From Onchidella celtica (taxonomy: Eukaryota > Mollusca > Gastropoda > Systellommatophora > Onchidiidae), in contig OZ007581.1 in assembly GCA_963931925.1 (NCBI GenBank), forward strand, positions 13,036,162 to 13,100,161: a DNA stretch of 64,000 bases, written 5' to 3'. The position numbers were made by a program, and so were the translations under genes. Below the pieces are notes generated by a model that was not told the DNA's origin, did not search any database, and saw only the letters and a program-made list of their open reading frames with translations. Below are positions 55,201 to 64,000 of the stretch, in pieces; position 1 is the stretch's first letter, and each line of letters begins with the position of its first letter.

Positions 55201-56076
55201 GCACACAATTCGATGACGTGGAACACACACGGGAATGTCATATTACTGACCTTGTTAATTTGCATAGTTTTTAAAAATATGAATCGGCTTAGTAGCAAAC
55301 AATCCGACTTCTGCTCGGAGATTGCGTGATCTGCGCTAATATATATACTTGAGTGTACGTCGATCACCAATGGCTACCCCAACCCCTTTTCGCCTGATTA
55401 GTCAATCTGACTATCACCCATTGATACAAACTGACTAGACCCTCACGGCCCCAGGTCTATCTGACTATTCCATGTGTTGTCACTTTAAATTCGTGAACAC
55501 CATACCAAGTTTTGTTTCAGCACACCATCACCAGTCGCGCTTTTGGTAAACATGTTGTACGGATATACACTTCCTTCATTTAATGTTACTATTATGTGCC
55601 CCTAAGAATTTTGCGCCAAAGGAAACCGCCCCTGTGACACACCACCCCCCCCCCCCCACGCCACTGAGTGACATAAAGTAATTTCTTTACTTACCTGCAC
55701 TTCTGCCTACACAAATGCAAGACATGCCAGACGGACTCAAAGTTGAGGAAGATCGATACTCTTGAGGAGAAAGGATTCTCTGGTATAAAGCTGGGTCGTT
55801 CGAAGAGCATCTGGGAGTTGAGAAACAGTCAGGTCCTAGCAACAGTGAACAGCTGCCTGTATGAGGGTACAGGAACCCAAAACAGGACTCAGTCTGGCTG
55901 CACTGTGACGCGCAGTCCACCTTACTTCTAGCTATCCTGGTGTCCGATTTATCACAGGTATCCGTCAAGCAAAATGGACTAAGTTTGTATGTTGATGACG
56001 TAGCTGGATGTATGGCAAAACATAAGGCCGGGGCGAAAAGTGCAATGCAAGTCGCAAGATTCGGTTCTTTGGCCAT
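48063..56076 (-). CDS. Secreted PAN plus fibrinogen-related domain protein, four exons
   Basis: Minus-strand exons are 56076-55695, 52716-52329, 51108-50979 and 48260-48063. Phases agree at all three junctions (1, 2, 0), giving 365 residues. Residues 1-21 are a signal peptide. Residues 33-125 are Cys-rich and PAN/apple-like (Cys 36, 41, 55, 59, 65, 76, 84). Residues about 131-330 form a fibrinogen-related domain: CDELYA (138), ICDGD (169), GVFWTALEGV (206), the Ca-site-like SDRDD (296-300) and GWWFPDC (311-317). Both canonical disulphide pairs (138/169 and 304/317) have partners. The usual NLNG...W end is replaced by an unusual PNYNRGPKMILPGF tail. Such proteins are extracellular lectin-like molecules; a role in recognition is inferred. 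The first exon could start at an upstream ATG (56151), but 56076 gives the signal peptide. Confidence 0.8.
48540..48712 (+). repeat. GT microsatellite and LINE-like 3' tail
   Basis: A (GT)n tract at 48542-48604 is followed by ttcccttgtacaaggacg and tatctta/ttatctta repeats (about 48657-48710). This resembles the 3' ends of many LINEs with ATCTT-type tails. Only the tail is recognisable. Confidence 0.45.
49445..49525 (+). repeat. Dispersed repeat R1, copy 2
   Basis: taatctgactactgccca, then gactagaccctcacg and ccaggtccatctgac, matching 55395-55470 closely. Confidence 0.7.
49931..50125. mobile_element. MITE with TIRs of about 72 bp and a TAA duplication
   Basis: The arms gggtacaaacatagaggcc... 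and ...ggcctctatgtttgtaccc are inverted for about 72 bp with one mismatch, separated by about 50 bp. The flanking taa occurs on both sides (49928-49930 and 50126-50128), the 3-bp TWA pattern of PIF/Harbinger MITEs. A second, left-truncated copy is at 53366-53510. Confidence 0.85.
50155..50421 (+). CDS. Possible THAP-like first exon
   Basis: Starts MPSSCIGVDCYDRGGKDGSI, then KFPTIR, resembling the Cys-x4-Cys and FP elements of a THAP finger. The later part of the frame is unlike a THAP domain, so an intron may begin near codon 30 or the piece may be decayed. Confidence 0.35.
   Translation: MPSSCIGVDCYDRGGKDGSILVKFPTIRVNKGKDVEELTEHLPLNMYTHAIVYCIYLLLARPRLLRGAFSAAQCKSTNESKSMPQSPW
50655..50925. 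repeat. CAAT/CAAC/CCGA tetranucleotide array
   Basis: About 270 bp of caat, ccaa and ccga repeats in an intron of the fibrinogen-domain gene. Confidence 0.9.
50979..51108 (-). CDS. Fibrinogen-domain gene, exon 3
   Basis: Acceptor atttccccag, donor gatgat-gtaggt. It encodes YAFTTDPCTL through GRPFLASDRDD. A second donor four bases downstream would break the frame, so this one is chosen. Confidence 0.85.
51860..52288 (+). repeat. CT/CTAT microsatellite
   Basis: About 420 bp of (CT)n with ctat runs near 52010-52070. The long Ser/Leu reading frame is an artefact. Confidence 0.95.
52329..52716 (-). CDS. Fibrinogen-domain gene, exon 2
   Basis: Acceptor cttccacag, donor aaagg-gtaagt. It encodes the first two-thirds of the fibrinogen-related domain, from LLCQRQPYNCDELYAYG to FIMEDETK. 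Confidence 0.85.
52812..53060 (+). repeat. Element border motif plus CT microsatellite
   Basis: gctagatgatatacccggc and attgcccgggtt precede a (CT)n tract at 52858-53051. Related actagctgag...ccgg motifs occur at about 44609-44630 (inverted) and 59780. Confidence 0.6.
53366..53510. mobile_element. Truncated second copy of the TAA-type MITE
   Basis: Matches the MITE at 49931 from inside its left arm (ctttaggtgagaagaattgc) to the right end, and is followed by tta. The outer part of the left arm is lost. Confidence 0.8.
53652..54085 (+). mobile_element. Probable retroposon flanked by 15-bp direct repeats
   Basis: cactatattcgaaga occurs at 53637-53651 and 54086-54100, a TSD-like pair. The interior has T-rich sequence, a cctgatgaaggtc...gaccgaaagc segment at about 53797-53825 and a TTG tract at about 54001-54020. 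The family is unresolved. Confidence 0.5.
54171..54398 (-). CDS. Possible decayed THAP-like first exon
   Basis: From an ATG at 54347 the frame reads MPSSYWAPNCTNT, LRADSGIKMHL, resembling a THAP start in which the first Cys is Tyr. Upstream lies aaaatggcggcg, a motif also near the other THAP-like start at 19139. Confidence 0.3.
   Translation of the reverse strand: MAACPTCRAEAVDNGRTMPSSYWAPNCTNTLRADSGIKMHLCLDCAHIQMPSLRQVEVFALHGAFRSRAAPRKQP
54910..54966. repeat. Perfect 24-bp inverted repeat, 9-nt loop
   Basis: 54910-54933 and 54943-54966 are exact reverse complements (arms ggaatttcccgagcggcggc...). They are GC-rich and contain a ggccat core. It may be two abutting element ends or a cruciform-forming site. 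Confidence 0.9.
55395..55470 (+). repeat. Dispersed repeat R1, copy 3
   Basis: gtcaatctgactatcaccca, gactagaccctcacg and ccaggtctatctgac, parallel to copy 2. Confidence 0.7.
55695..56076 (-). CDS. Fibrinogen-domain gene, exon 1
   Basis: Signal peptide and PAN/apple-like Cys-rich region, ending at a consensus donor (gcag-gtaagt). Confidence 0.8.
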
Positions 56077-56683
56077 GTGTAAAAATATGTTTGCCTGTAA
56101 TTTAAAAATAGTATACAGTTCAGAAATAATGAAAATATCGTAGAGAGACACAAAAACAAAAAAATAGCCCTCTTTTCAAACTTGTAATTTATTTTTTAAA
56201 ATAACCTTAGACAATAAGCAAACAATATTATTGGATTGAGCGAGGGGGGGGGGGTCATGAACGTGATTTTTATAGCACTTCACATAGACAATTTTATCGA
56301 TCACCTATTCAGCATTGTCTGATTAGAGAGGGGGAAAAATCAACAAACAAACAAACATAAAACTGATCATGGCTGCCATTTTATTGGGCTCTACATTCAA
56401 GTTAGTTTCCAATATAGGACGATTTTCTTTCATTTGGAATTGGCTTGACATCAGTTGTATCAGCTGTATTTATCTGAATAATAATAATGATATTTAATCA
56501 TGTTATATAAGAAGTAAGGCCTTCAATCTAGACAAACGTGCTCAACTGAAATATTGTTGTTGTTGGATATTTTTTTGTCTTACATTTTTCTTTGCGTTTT
56601 ATTGTATCAATTGGGTATTATTTCTTACCCGAGGCGCTGCTATATATAAATTTTTCTTTTTGCTTGTTTTTGACTTATCTTGC
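56077..56683. other. Upstream of the fibrinogen-domain gene
   Basis: AT-rich, with a G run at about 56246 and an ACAA repeat at about 56341. It would contain the promoter, but no element is identifiable. Confidence 0.35.
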
Positions 56684-58722
56684 CCGAGTCCGGTGATCCC
56701 GTTTTCGGCACACATCGTCAGAACCCATCCTATATTTTGCACGGTTTCGGCCCACCCCTTTTAGGCCCACTGCTATTTAGTGATGGGTTAAGAGGATCGA
56801 TAATCGAATCTTCTTCTTCCGTTAGCCGGGCTGTAAACCCGTTGCCCCTTGCATATCAACGGGGAGGTGAAAGTAAGACTCTTTGCAGGATATTATTTGA
56901 AGTTTACTGTCGTTAAAACTCGATAAAAATCTTCTCATCTTGAATAAAAACTTTGTCTGAGCTGTCACTGGCTGCATCTTCAGACAGATGGCAGAGATAA
57001 AATCGGCCTATGAAATTTCCTGCTGTTGATACTTCATTATAAGTTCAGCTCTTCTTTGTTCCTGAATCCTGGCCCTCTTTGTTAGAATGAATTTTCGATG
57101 AGAGGCCTTGATCTTCATGTCAGATTTCAACTGCTCATCCTGAGCTCTGCTGAGCTAATCGAATATGTTGGGGTGTGGACTTGAAAACATGGAGCCAAAA
57201 TGTCAGTGGAAACTCTCACAGCCGTTGTTGGTCCTTCTCTGCTCAATAGTGTCATATGTCCACAAAGACGGTGGGAAGTCGCGATTGGAGGAGATGTACC
57301 TTGTGAAGAGATAATCGCTGAATTTGTCGACCCTTTCATCGCCCGGCTTGTCTGCAAAGAGGACAAATGCAAAACAGTCTTCAATTTCGTCGACTGGGAG
57401 CGCTGGCAGGCCAAAGCACTTCTTGAGCCAGTTTCCAATGTCACTTGATGAGTCCTTGTACTCGTTGCTCAGTCCCAACGGTTGGATCTATCTCCAACAT
57501 GACAGGGCCAGATGAAACTGAAATCTTTTGACGAAACTGTCTGGGAAAACTTCTTTGACTGCTGACAGCACTGTCTTTTCAAAATCCAGGTGGGATGTCT
57601 TGTTCCCTAAGTGAAGGTTGAACTTTTGACAGAAATCTTTCGGGATGTTCAGCATTGACACTTGAAAAAAATGTCGTGGACAAAATTTGAATGTGCGTCG
57701 GCGAAAATTTCAACATCTGGTGAACACAGAAACGAGAAAGGGAGCGTTTGATTCTGCTGAAACCATGACGATGTTTGACTGGACATCCGCTGGCTGTATC
57801 ATGATTTCTCCGCCATGTGTCTTTGTAAATTTCGAGTCCACTTTGTTCAACTCCTCTAAGAGAGCAAAACAGGTTTCCTCTTTGCTCTTGGAAAGAACCG
57901 GTCTCAAGTTCAGCCTCTTCTGACTTATGGCGTTTTGTAGTTCTTTCATGTGTTTGTAGTTCAAATTTTCTGTCCCCCATCCCCTTAGTTCTTGACAAAT
58001 TATCTTGGAATGTCGCAACATCGGGTCTTATTCTGTCTTCCTTTTGCAAGTCTGACGAGCTTTGTGCTTCCACATTTCTTCCTCACTCAGTGCTGGATGA
58101 TTGTGTGAGAGTGAACTTGAAAGTAGGACCGTTATTTCCACGTCTGTAGTGCGGCGCCCTTTGCAACTGTTCTTCTTTATACAACTCCACTCGATTGTCG
58201 AGGTTGTCGTTCTCTATTTGCAAAATCTGTATATTTCAACCATCAGGCCGACATTTCCTCTATTTGTGACAATGCCTTCCGTCTTCTCTGAATGCTTTAG
58301 ACAAAGTTAGTGATCGTCGAACACATTTGTTTGTTAATGAATACAGTAGATCTAGTGTGCTACTGGTTTTTTTCCCTGGCTGCCTCACCGCTGTCTTTGA
58401 CTCGCCCACAAGACACAATTTCTGCACGAGGAAGACCTTCAAACTTTCAAACGTAACGCGGGGTTTTCAAAGAAAAATAATTTGCCTGGATGCACTATCA
58501 TGAGTGTGTTCCTCATCAATATGATATAAACTAGTCATCCACGGATAGAGAAGGGCAGATTTAGTCATTTTTGAGCGAAAACATATCGATACTCGAGAGC
58601 TTGAAGATTTAGTGAGGATATGAAGGAAAAACAGTGGACCGAAAACGGGTAAGAAAATGGGTGTGTCCGTGGGCCGAAACCGGGTACGAATTTTTTTATC
58701 TGGGCCGAAAACAGGTTCGGGT
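56684..58722 (-). mobile_element. Mutator-like DNA element, degraded
   Basis: Both ends carry inverted, repeated motifs: cccgttttcggcacac and cggtttcggccca at 56697-56752, and the complementary ccgaaaacgggt and gggccgaaaccgggt at 58637-58684, plus another near 58708. They surround a decayed MULE transposase. A 9-bp TSD could not be found, so the exact borders are approximate. Confidence 0.6.
57150..58021 (-). pseudogene. MULE-type transposase relic
   Basis: Minus-strand fragments in order: ELQNAISQKRLNLRPVL and THGGEIMIQPADVQSN in one frame, CPRHFF in another, then DFEKTVLSAVKEVFP, GLSNEYKDSSSDIGNWLKK, CFGLPALPVDEIEDCF and FPPSLWTYD. The end reads RTNNGCESFH, a stop, then HFGSMFSSPHPNIFD. 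This is the familiar C-terminal half of FLYWCH-associated MULE transposases. Frameshifts, a stop and an internal deletion of the core show it is dead. Confidence 0.75.
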
Positions 58723-61160
58723 AGTAGTCATAACAATAACAATCACTTGCGGGATCTCAAGACGCTGCACGCATTTTTACACTTTACATAAAACGGAAGT
58801 ACATTGAGAAATAAAAACATTCTTTAGTTTTGTACAATTGTCGTCATCAATCAATGCTAGAACCTTTACAGAGTAAATCGGGAAGTCTTGAGAGTTTTAT
58901 TAAATGATTCGCATATCTTACACTCACAGAAATCAAGAGTACATTTGTGAGGCACATTTCGGCACTACCTGATTCGAGAAAATCCTTAAAAGTTAAAAGG
59001 TATCATAGGGTTAATTTTATCGATTTTACGCTTTCAGTATTTTTGAAAAGTTTAACCTCTTTACTAATCCTTTTCCCAATGATAATCAATCCTGTTTGAG
59101 AAGGGTAAATGCCTCAAAACTGACTTTGAATCCAGTCACCATCAATAATTTTGACTAAAAGCTGAAACTTTAAAAGCGTTTTTCTCAAAACTGTGGTTCT
59201 GTCACTTCCTGTCTTTGAGAGGCCATAATTATCTTCTCTGGTAATTAAATTGCAGCAATATTTTTTTACCAAATGAGAGGACTTTGATTAACCTATTTGG
59301 TGATACATATCTCCACAACACCAAAACGCACGAAGGGCGTCATTTTGTCGGGCGCCGACACATTTTTTTTTTCTACCAGCTGAGGTACCTGGGGCTAAAT
59401 CTGTTCATTACTTTCAGTCCTGGTGATTATTATGGTCATGGATCTGTTTCACTTTACCTGTTCCTTTAGGTTTAGTTTGTTGTTTGCTCTAATCCTCCCC
59501 CCGACAAGGTTCTAATTCCCTTCCGAAAATATAAAAAACACAGAAAATCTGTGGGGGTCGCAGCGAGTCTTTATAGACTGGGCTGCAATGGCACAAAGGC
59601 AAATTTCCCAAATGGGATAAAAGAGTTATACAAATACAAATTAATACAAATACAAATACAAATAAAATACAAATACAAATACAAATACAAATACAAATAC
59701 AAATATATGAATGGAGGTAGGTCTTGTTTAAAATCGGCGAGATTTGTTTTTATAAAGATATATTTCATACATATATATTTACTAGCTGAGTCCCCTTTCG
59801 ATGAACAGGTTTGTGTAGTTTTTTGTGTTTTTTTTTTGTAAAACTTAACACGCCTGAGAACTAAGAAAGGCATTAATGCTGCATAGATCGCTTATAAGAA
59901 GAGACGCAACAACGAAAGACACCACTTCAGACCGAAAGGAAAAAGAACAAAAGCCGAGATGCATAGGATCATCCCAAAAACTCAGCGATAGGACAGGACA
60001 CGAAGTGATGATGTCACGAGCTTCAACGAAACCTTAAAATGGCGAACCATGACGAAATAGGTCTAAATGATGCCGAAACAATGAAAAATGAAAACGTAGA
60101 AGCGTGAACATTTCATAATTTCTAATATAGCCCATGTTAATTTCGCATTGATAATAATGCTGTTATGCAAAGTTTGAAGCCTGAGTGTGATGCGGTTCCT
60201 GAGCCTTAGGTGACCAAAGTTTCGAGTTACCAAAATATGTATATTATAGATATATATATTTCTTTTTTAATATAGATATGAAATAGAACATGGGTTGTGA
60301 CTTTTCATAGAAATAGTTACTGTTGCCAATTACTTGAGCTTATTTCAAATCCACAGCATAGCATCAAAGATTTACGAAAGAAAATTCCTCTAATTGACCA
60401 TTTGGCCTATAAAAGGGACGCAGTAAAAATCTGCCTCGGGCGTCGATTGTTATGCACAGCTATTCTAATTGAGAGAGCTAGTAACTGCCCCATTCTTCCA
60501 ATGGTAAAAAAACAAAGCTCAACACTCCAGACCGAAAGAAATCAGCACAAAGACATTGACGTCAAGACACTTTGGGTCATCCACATAAAATCGGCGATCA
60601 ATAGATAGATAGGATAGTATTACAGTTAGTACACAGTGCACAGTAGTGCGCACCGAGCATTTTTCATGGGCTCATGTGTTCGTAAAAAATGATCTAAATA
60701 TTTACGCACAATTTTCTTGGTATGAATGAATGGCACTCATCTGTATAACACTATACTCAGTATCACTATCAAAGTTTTCTTGGCGTGGCTGGATCGTGAA
60801 CTCTAGTTTACATTTCCGGTTAGAGGCGGAAATGACGAAATTGACGGAAGTACATTATCACGCCGTATTCGCAATCATGAATTGGTAACTGATAATTATA
60901 ACTGAATTTCTGGGAAAAGTAAAGAGTTTCGGGAAAAAATGAGCTTACGTACAGGCTTAATAACTTTTACATACATGTGCCAAGTTTCATTTCTCTACGT
61001 TGCGTAGTAAAAAAGCCTTTGCGGTCGCAAAGTTGGGCCCAAGCTCCATTATTATATGGTAGAATGATAGACGAATGACAAAACTAATTGCCTGAAGAGA
61101 TCAAAACGTAATACTATAATGGATCTAAAGGGTGAATGTGTAAGCACCTAAACCTTCGTG
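58723..61160. other. Unassigned sequence
   Basis: An (AAATAC)n array lies at about 59636-59705, followed by tactagctgag at about 59780. Weakly similar blocks near 59920 and 60530 share cagaccgaaag. No gene supported. Confidence 0.4.
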
Positions 61161-61164
61161 ACAA

Positions 61165-61555
61165 GGGACGCGGTGGTCTAGAGGCAAGGCGGTGCTAGCC
61201 TCTCATGCCGAAGGTACCGCGTTGGAATTTGGCGGTTTTTCTCATATTTCCTTGTCCCTGATCCCATGGCAGGTAGGATCCAGCAGCTAGACTTCTTGCT
61301 TGGATAAGGACGAAAAACTAGGACTAGGACGGGACGTGTGCACGTTGCGCACTTTAAAGATGTCTCGGCAGTTGGGAATAGAGAAAAGCAGGCCGAACAG
61401 GCCGCTGCCCGGCCAAATTTTAGGAAAAAAAAGTATCCCTTCTCCCCCCCCTCTTCCCCCCTTCCCCACCCCCACCCCACAAAAAAGAAAGTCGGATCGG
61501 CGCTGTAACTGTGGCGATGACGTTACATTTACACACAAAAAAAATAAATAAATAA
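61165..61555 (+). mobile_element. tRNA-like SINE, copy 2
   Basis: Starts gggacgcggtggtctagagg, with tggtctagagg as an A-box-like motif. The conserved body follows (gtgcacgttgcgcac, gcaggccgaacaggccgc), then a C-rich stretch and an aaataaataaat tail. It is homologous to the inverted copy at 6575-7082. Confidence 0.75.
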
Positions 61556-63423
61556 GGTTTATGTTATTTCTTTTACATAAATTACCTGTCTGAGTTGCGA
61601 GATCTCCTATGTCCACCGGTCAATATGTAGGAAATCTCCTAGTTCTGTACCTAAACTTGCCCCTTGCTCTGTGTCTCCAACTTGCTCATTGCACTGTACG
61701 GCTAACTTGCTCATTGCACTGTATCTCAGACAGAACTGCTTTCTTGTCTCCTGCGGCCTACTTTCGAACAAAATATGATATATAAGAAAAAAAAAAGAGA
61801 ATGAGATTGAGAACACTGTGCACTGAAAAATGAACAGAGAACTCCCGGACAAAGGAAATGATTTGAGTACACAATGTGAGAATTGATAAAAGAGATTACT
61901 GAATTAAAAACACCTGAATAATGAAGCATTCGTTTTCTGCTGTTCACAACTAGTGGTGAGCAAGGTTTGTTTTTCGGTAACTATGTAGATACACTGGTCT
62001 CGACAAAACAAAACAAAACAAAAAAACTGAATAAAACACAATGGTATAACCTGGATGGGGTTGCGTGCGCTGCCCAGGGCAAGGCAAATATTTGCGCTCC
62101 ACTGACCTGTGGACCGGCCGTTTACACTTGGCAAGGTTTAGTCTCCTCTAACGTTGTAGGGCTTCGTTTTAGGAGGTTTGCTGCTCGCGGCATTTCCACC
62201 GCGTTGTTTCTTGTTGTGCTTCTCTGTTGGGTCTTGTTGACTTCCGTCCTGTGGCTTTCTTAGCCCTCAAAAGGGCCCCCTTTTTGGGTTTTCTTGGTCT
62301 TGTTCTCTTTTTCTTGTTATTTCTGCTTCATCTTCTAGCCCTCGTAAGGGCTCCCAAACGGGCTGCCTCCTTCTCTGTGTTGTGGGCTGGCGCCCAAGAA
62401 AAGACTGAATTTAGTCTCCCCTAATGTTGAAAACCTGTGTAGAATGTTCGAAAATTGGGAGATTTTCTCAGTGAGTATGTGTTGGAGGAGGGGGGGGGGG
62501 GGAATTGTAATTTACTATTACCACTATTTTTTTGTTTTTGTTTTGAAAGTTTGCCCGGGCAGAAAAGAGTGGTGGCAATCGCCCTTGTGGAACCACACGC
62601 TCTACGCGAATTGGCCTTAAGCGTGTGGCCCTAGAACATTGTCTCTTTGCTTAATCTAGTTCGCGTCCCTCCGTTATGACAGATACGACATCTACAATTA
62701 ATTGTCCACCCATTCTAAAAAAAACAAAAGATGAAATAGGTTGTTTTAACCCATTTCGATTATTTATTTCATATACGAGTGGTTTTTGTGGTGGTTTTTT
62801 TTGTTTTGTTTTGTTGTTTTTTAAGAATTAGTGCAGAAATGTATTCTACTGTTCTTTGAAAACTTATTCGGTCGATAAGGAAACTTTGAAAACTGAAAAC
62901 TGGCAGGTGATTAAATTAATTTGCTTAAACTCGAGTTTTCTTCATAATGATTGATCAAGGCGGAACTCTGCTTGCATATCGTCTCCATCCACCAAATTCA
63001 AAGAAATGTTTCTCAATGGGTACTAATAAATTGAAGCTCCACCGGAATATTCGTCCGCAGAATACTGGCGTCCGCACGCACGCAGACATAGACTCACGCA
63101 CACGCACACGCACGCTCGCACAAACACGCACCCAAGCGTGTGGGCAAACACACATTGTGTTTAAGACATGCGCTGGAGACAGGTCAATTATGTAAACATT
63201 TTAGGTAAAGGTAAAGAACAGTGCATGTTTTGAAAGGACAATAGGAATGAATAGGATAAAATAGAATGGTGTCATCCAGTTTTCACTGAAACAAGTAGCT
63301 ATTGTCAACTAGAACCGACAATACGTGTTTGCAAAGGTGGATCAAATATGGTAACATGTGTGATGGGATAAAATATAAGTTTTGTAATGTCGAGCCCTGA
63401 TCGAGTCCTGTCAATAGTGTGAA
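61556..63423. other. Unassigned sequence
   Basis: A tttagtctcc...gttg direct repeat lies at 62138 and 62411. The stretch ttttaggaggtt at about 62168 matches the SINE tail region near 6594. A ccacacgc/gcgtgtgg stem lies at about 62612-62641. CA-rich sequence lies at 63070-63160. No gene seen. Confidence 0.4.
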
Positions 63424-64000
63424 CCTGGTGAGGGTGGTGGTGGTGCTGCTGGTGCTGGTGATGGTGGTGAGGTGATGGTGGTGGTTGTGGTGGTGAGGTG
63501 ATGGTGGTGGTTGTGGTGGTGAGGTGATGGTGGTGGTTGTGGTGGTGGTGGTGCTGGTGCTGGTGATGGTGGTGAGGTGATGGTGGTGGTTGTGGTGGTG
63601 AGGTGATGGTGGTGGTTGTGGTGGTGAGGTGATGGTGGTGGTTGTGGTGGTGAGGTGATGGTGGTGGTTGTGGTGGTGAGGTGATGGTGGTGGTTGTGGT
63701 GGTGAGGTGATGGTGGTGGTTGTGGTGGTGGTGCTGCTGGTGCTGGTGATGGTGGTGAGGTGATGGTGCTGGTTGTGGTGGTGAGGTGATGGTGGTGGTT
63801 GTGGTGGTGAGGTGATGGTTGTGGTGGTGGTGGTGTTGTTGTTGGTCGTGGTGGTGGTGGTGATGGTGGTCGTTGTGGTGGTGGTGGTCGTCGTGGTGGT
63901 GGTGGTGGTGGTGGTCGTGGTGGTGGTGGTGGTGGTGGTCGTTGTGGTGGTGGTGGTGGTCGTCGTTGTGGTGGTGGTGGTGGTCGTCGTTGTGGTGGTG
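63424..64000 (+). repeat. GTG-rich minisatellite, 26-bp unit
   Basis: A 26-bp unit (gaggtgatggtggtgg core) repeats many times from about 63469, grading into (GTG)n with cgt variants. It is cut by the window end. Confidence 0.95.

Noticed and set aside
61165-61235. Genuine tRNA gene
   Set aside because: Has an A-box-like motif, but the B box and cloverleaf are poor and the sequence continues into the shared SINE body.
63424-64000. CRISPR-like or coding repeat array
   Set aside because: There are no spacers, the unit is 26 bp and not in a reading frame, and the context is eukaryotic simple sequence.

Overview
This is eukaryotic, repeat-dense nuclear DNA. Introns with GT-AG borders, LTR and non-LTR retrotransposons with target-site duplications (TSDs), terminal-inverted-repeat (TIR) DNA elements, MITE-like foldbacks, SINEs and long CT, CA, GACA and GTG arrays are all visible. 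The element families and a PAN plus fibrinogen-like secreted-lectin gene suggest a mollusc, most likely a marine gastropod; that is inference. There are no prokaryotic operons, rRNA genes, CRISPR arrays or convincing free-standing tRNA genes.

Layout: 1-6.1 kb holds a segment duplicated around CT arrays, with a full-length single-ORF endonuclease-RT-RNase H retrotransposon (element 1) inserted in it. 6.4-7.7 kb is a CR1/L2-type fragment split by a tRNA-like SINE. 7.8-8.6 kb has five copies of a TGACGTGG-containing 14-mer. 11.4-32.1 kb contains four phase-compatible minus-strand exons of an unrecognised host gene. Its apparent 18.4-kb intron holds one solo LTR broken by two TIR elements; each of these carries a further solo LTR, and one of those carries a nested RTE-like retrotransposon. 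An intact element (element 2, 1277 codons) lies beside this pile.

33.7-40.9 kb is a young Ty3/gypsy-class element whose two 872-bp LTRs differ at about two sites. Its order is gag, protease, integrase zinc finger and integrase C-terminus, then RT-RNase H, which is the unusual Gmr1-like order. Five tandem copies of a tRNA-Pro-type primer-binding site follow the 5' LTR, and the integrase catalytic core is deleted.

41-48 kb is mostly unassigned sequence with short repeats. 48.1-56.1 kb on the minus strand carries a four-exon gene for a 365-residue secreted protein: signal peptide, PAN/apple-like region and fibrinogen-related domain, with all splice phases agreeing. Its introns hold two MITE copies, a probable retroposon, two THAP-like exon starts and a perfect 24-bp hairpin. 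56.7-58.7 kb is a decayed Mutator-like element. The remainder holds a second SINE copy, unassigned sequence and a terminal GTG-rich minisatellite.

The two host genes are read on the minus strand. Nearly everything else with coding character is transposon-derived, and nested insertions with readable TSDs allow relative dating.
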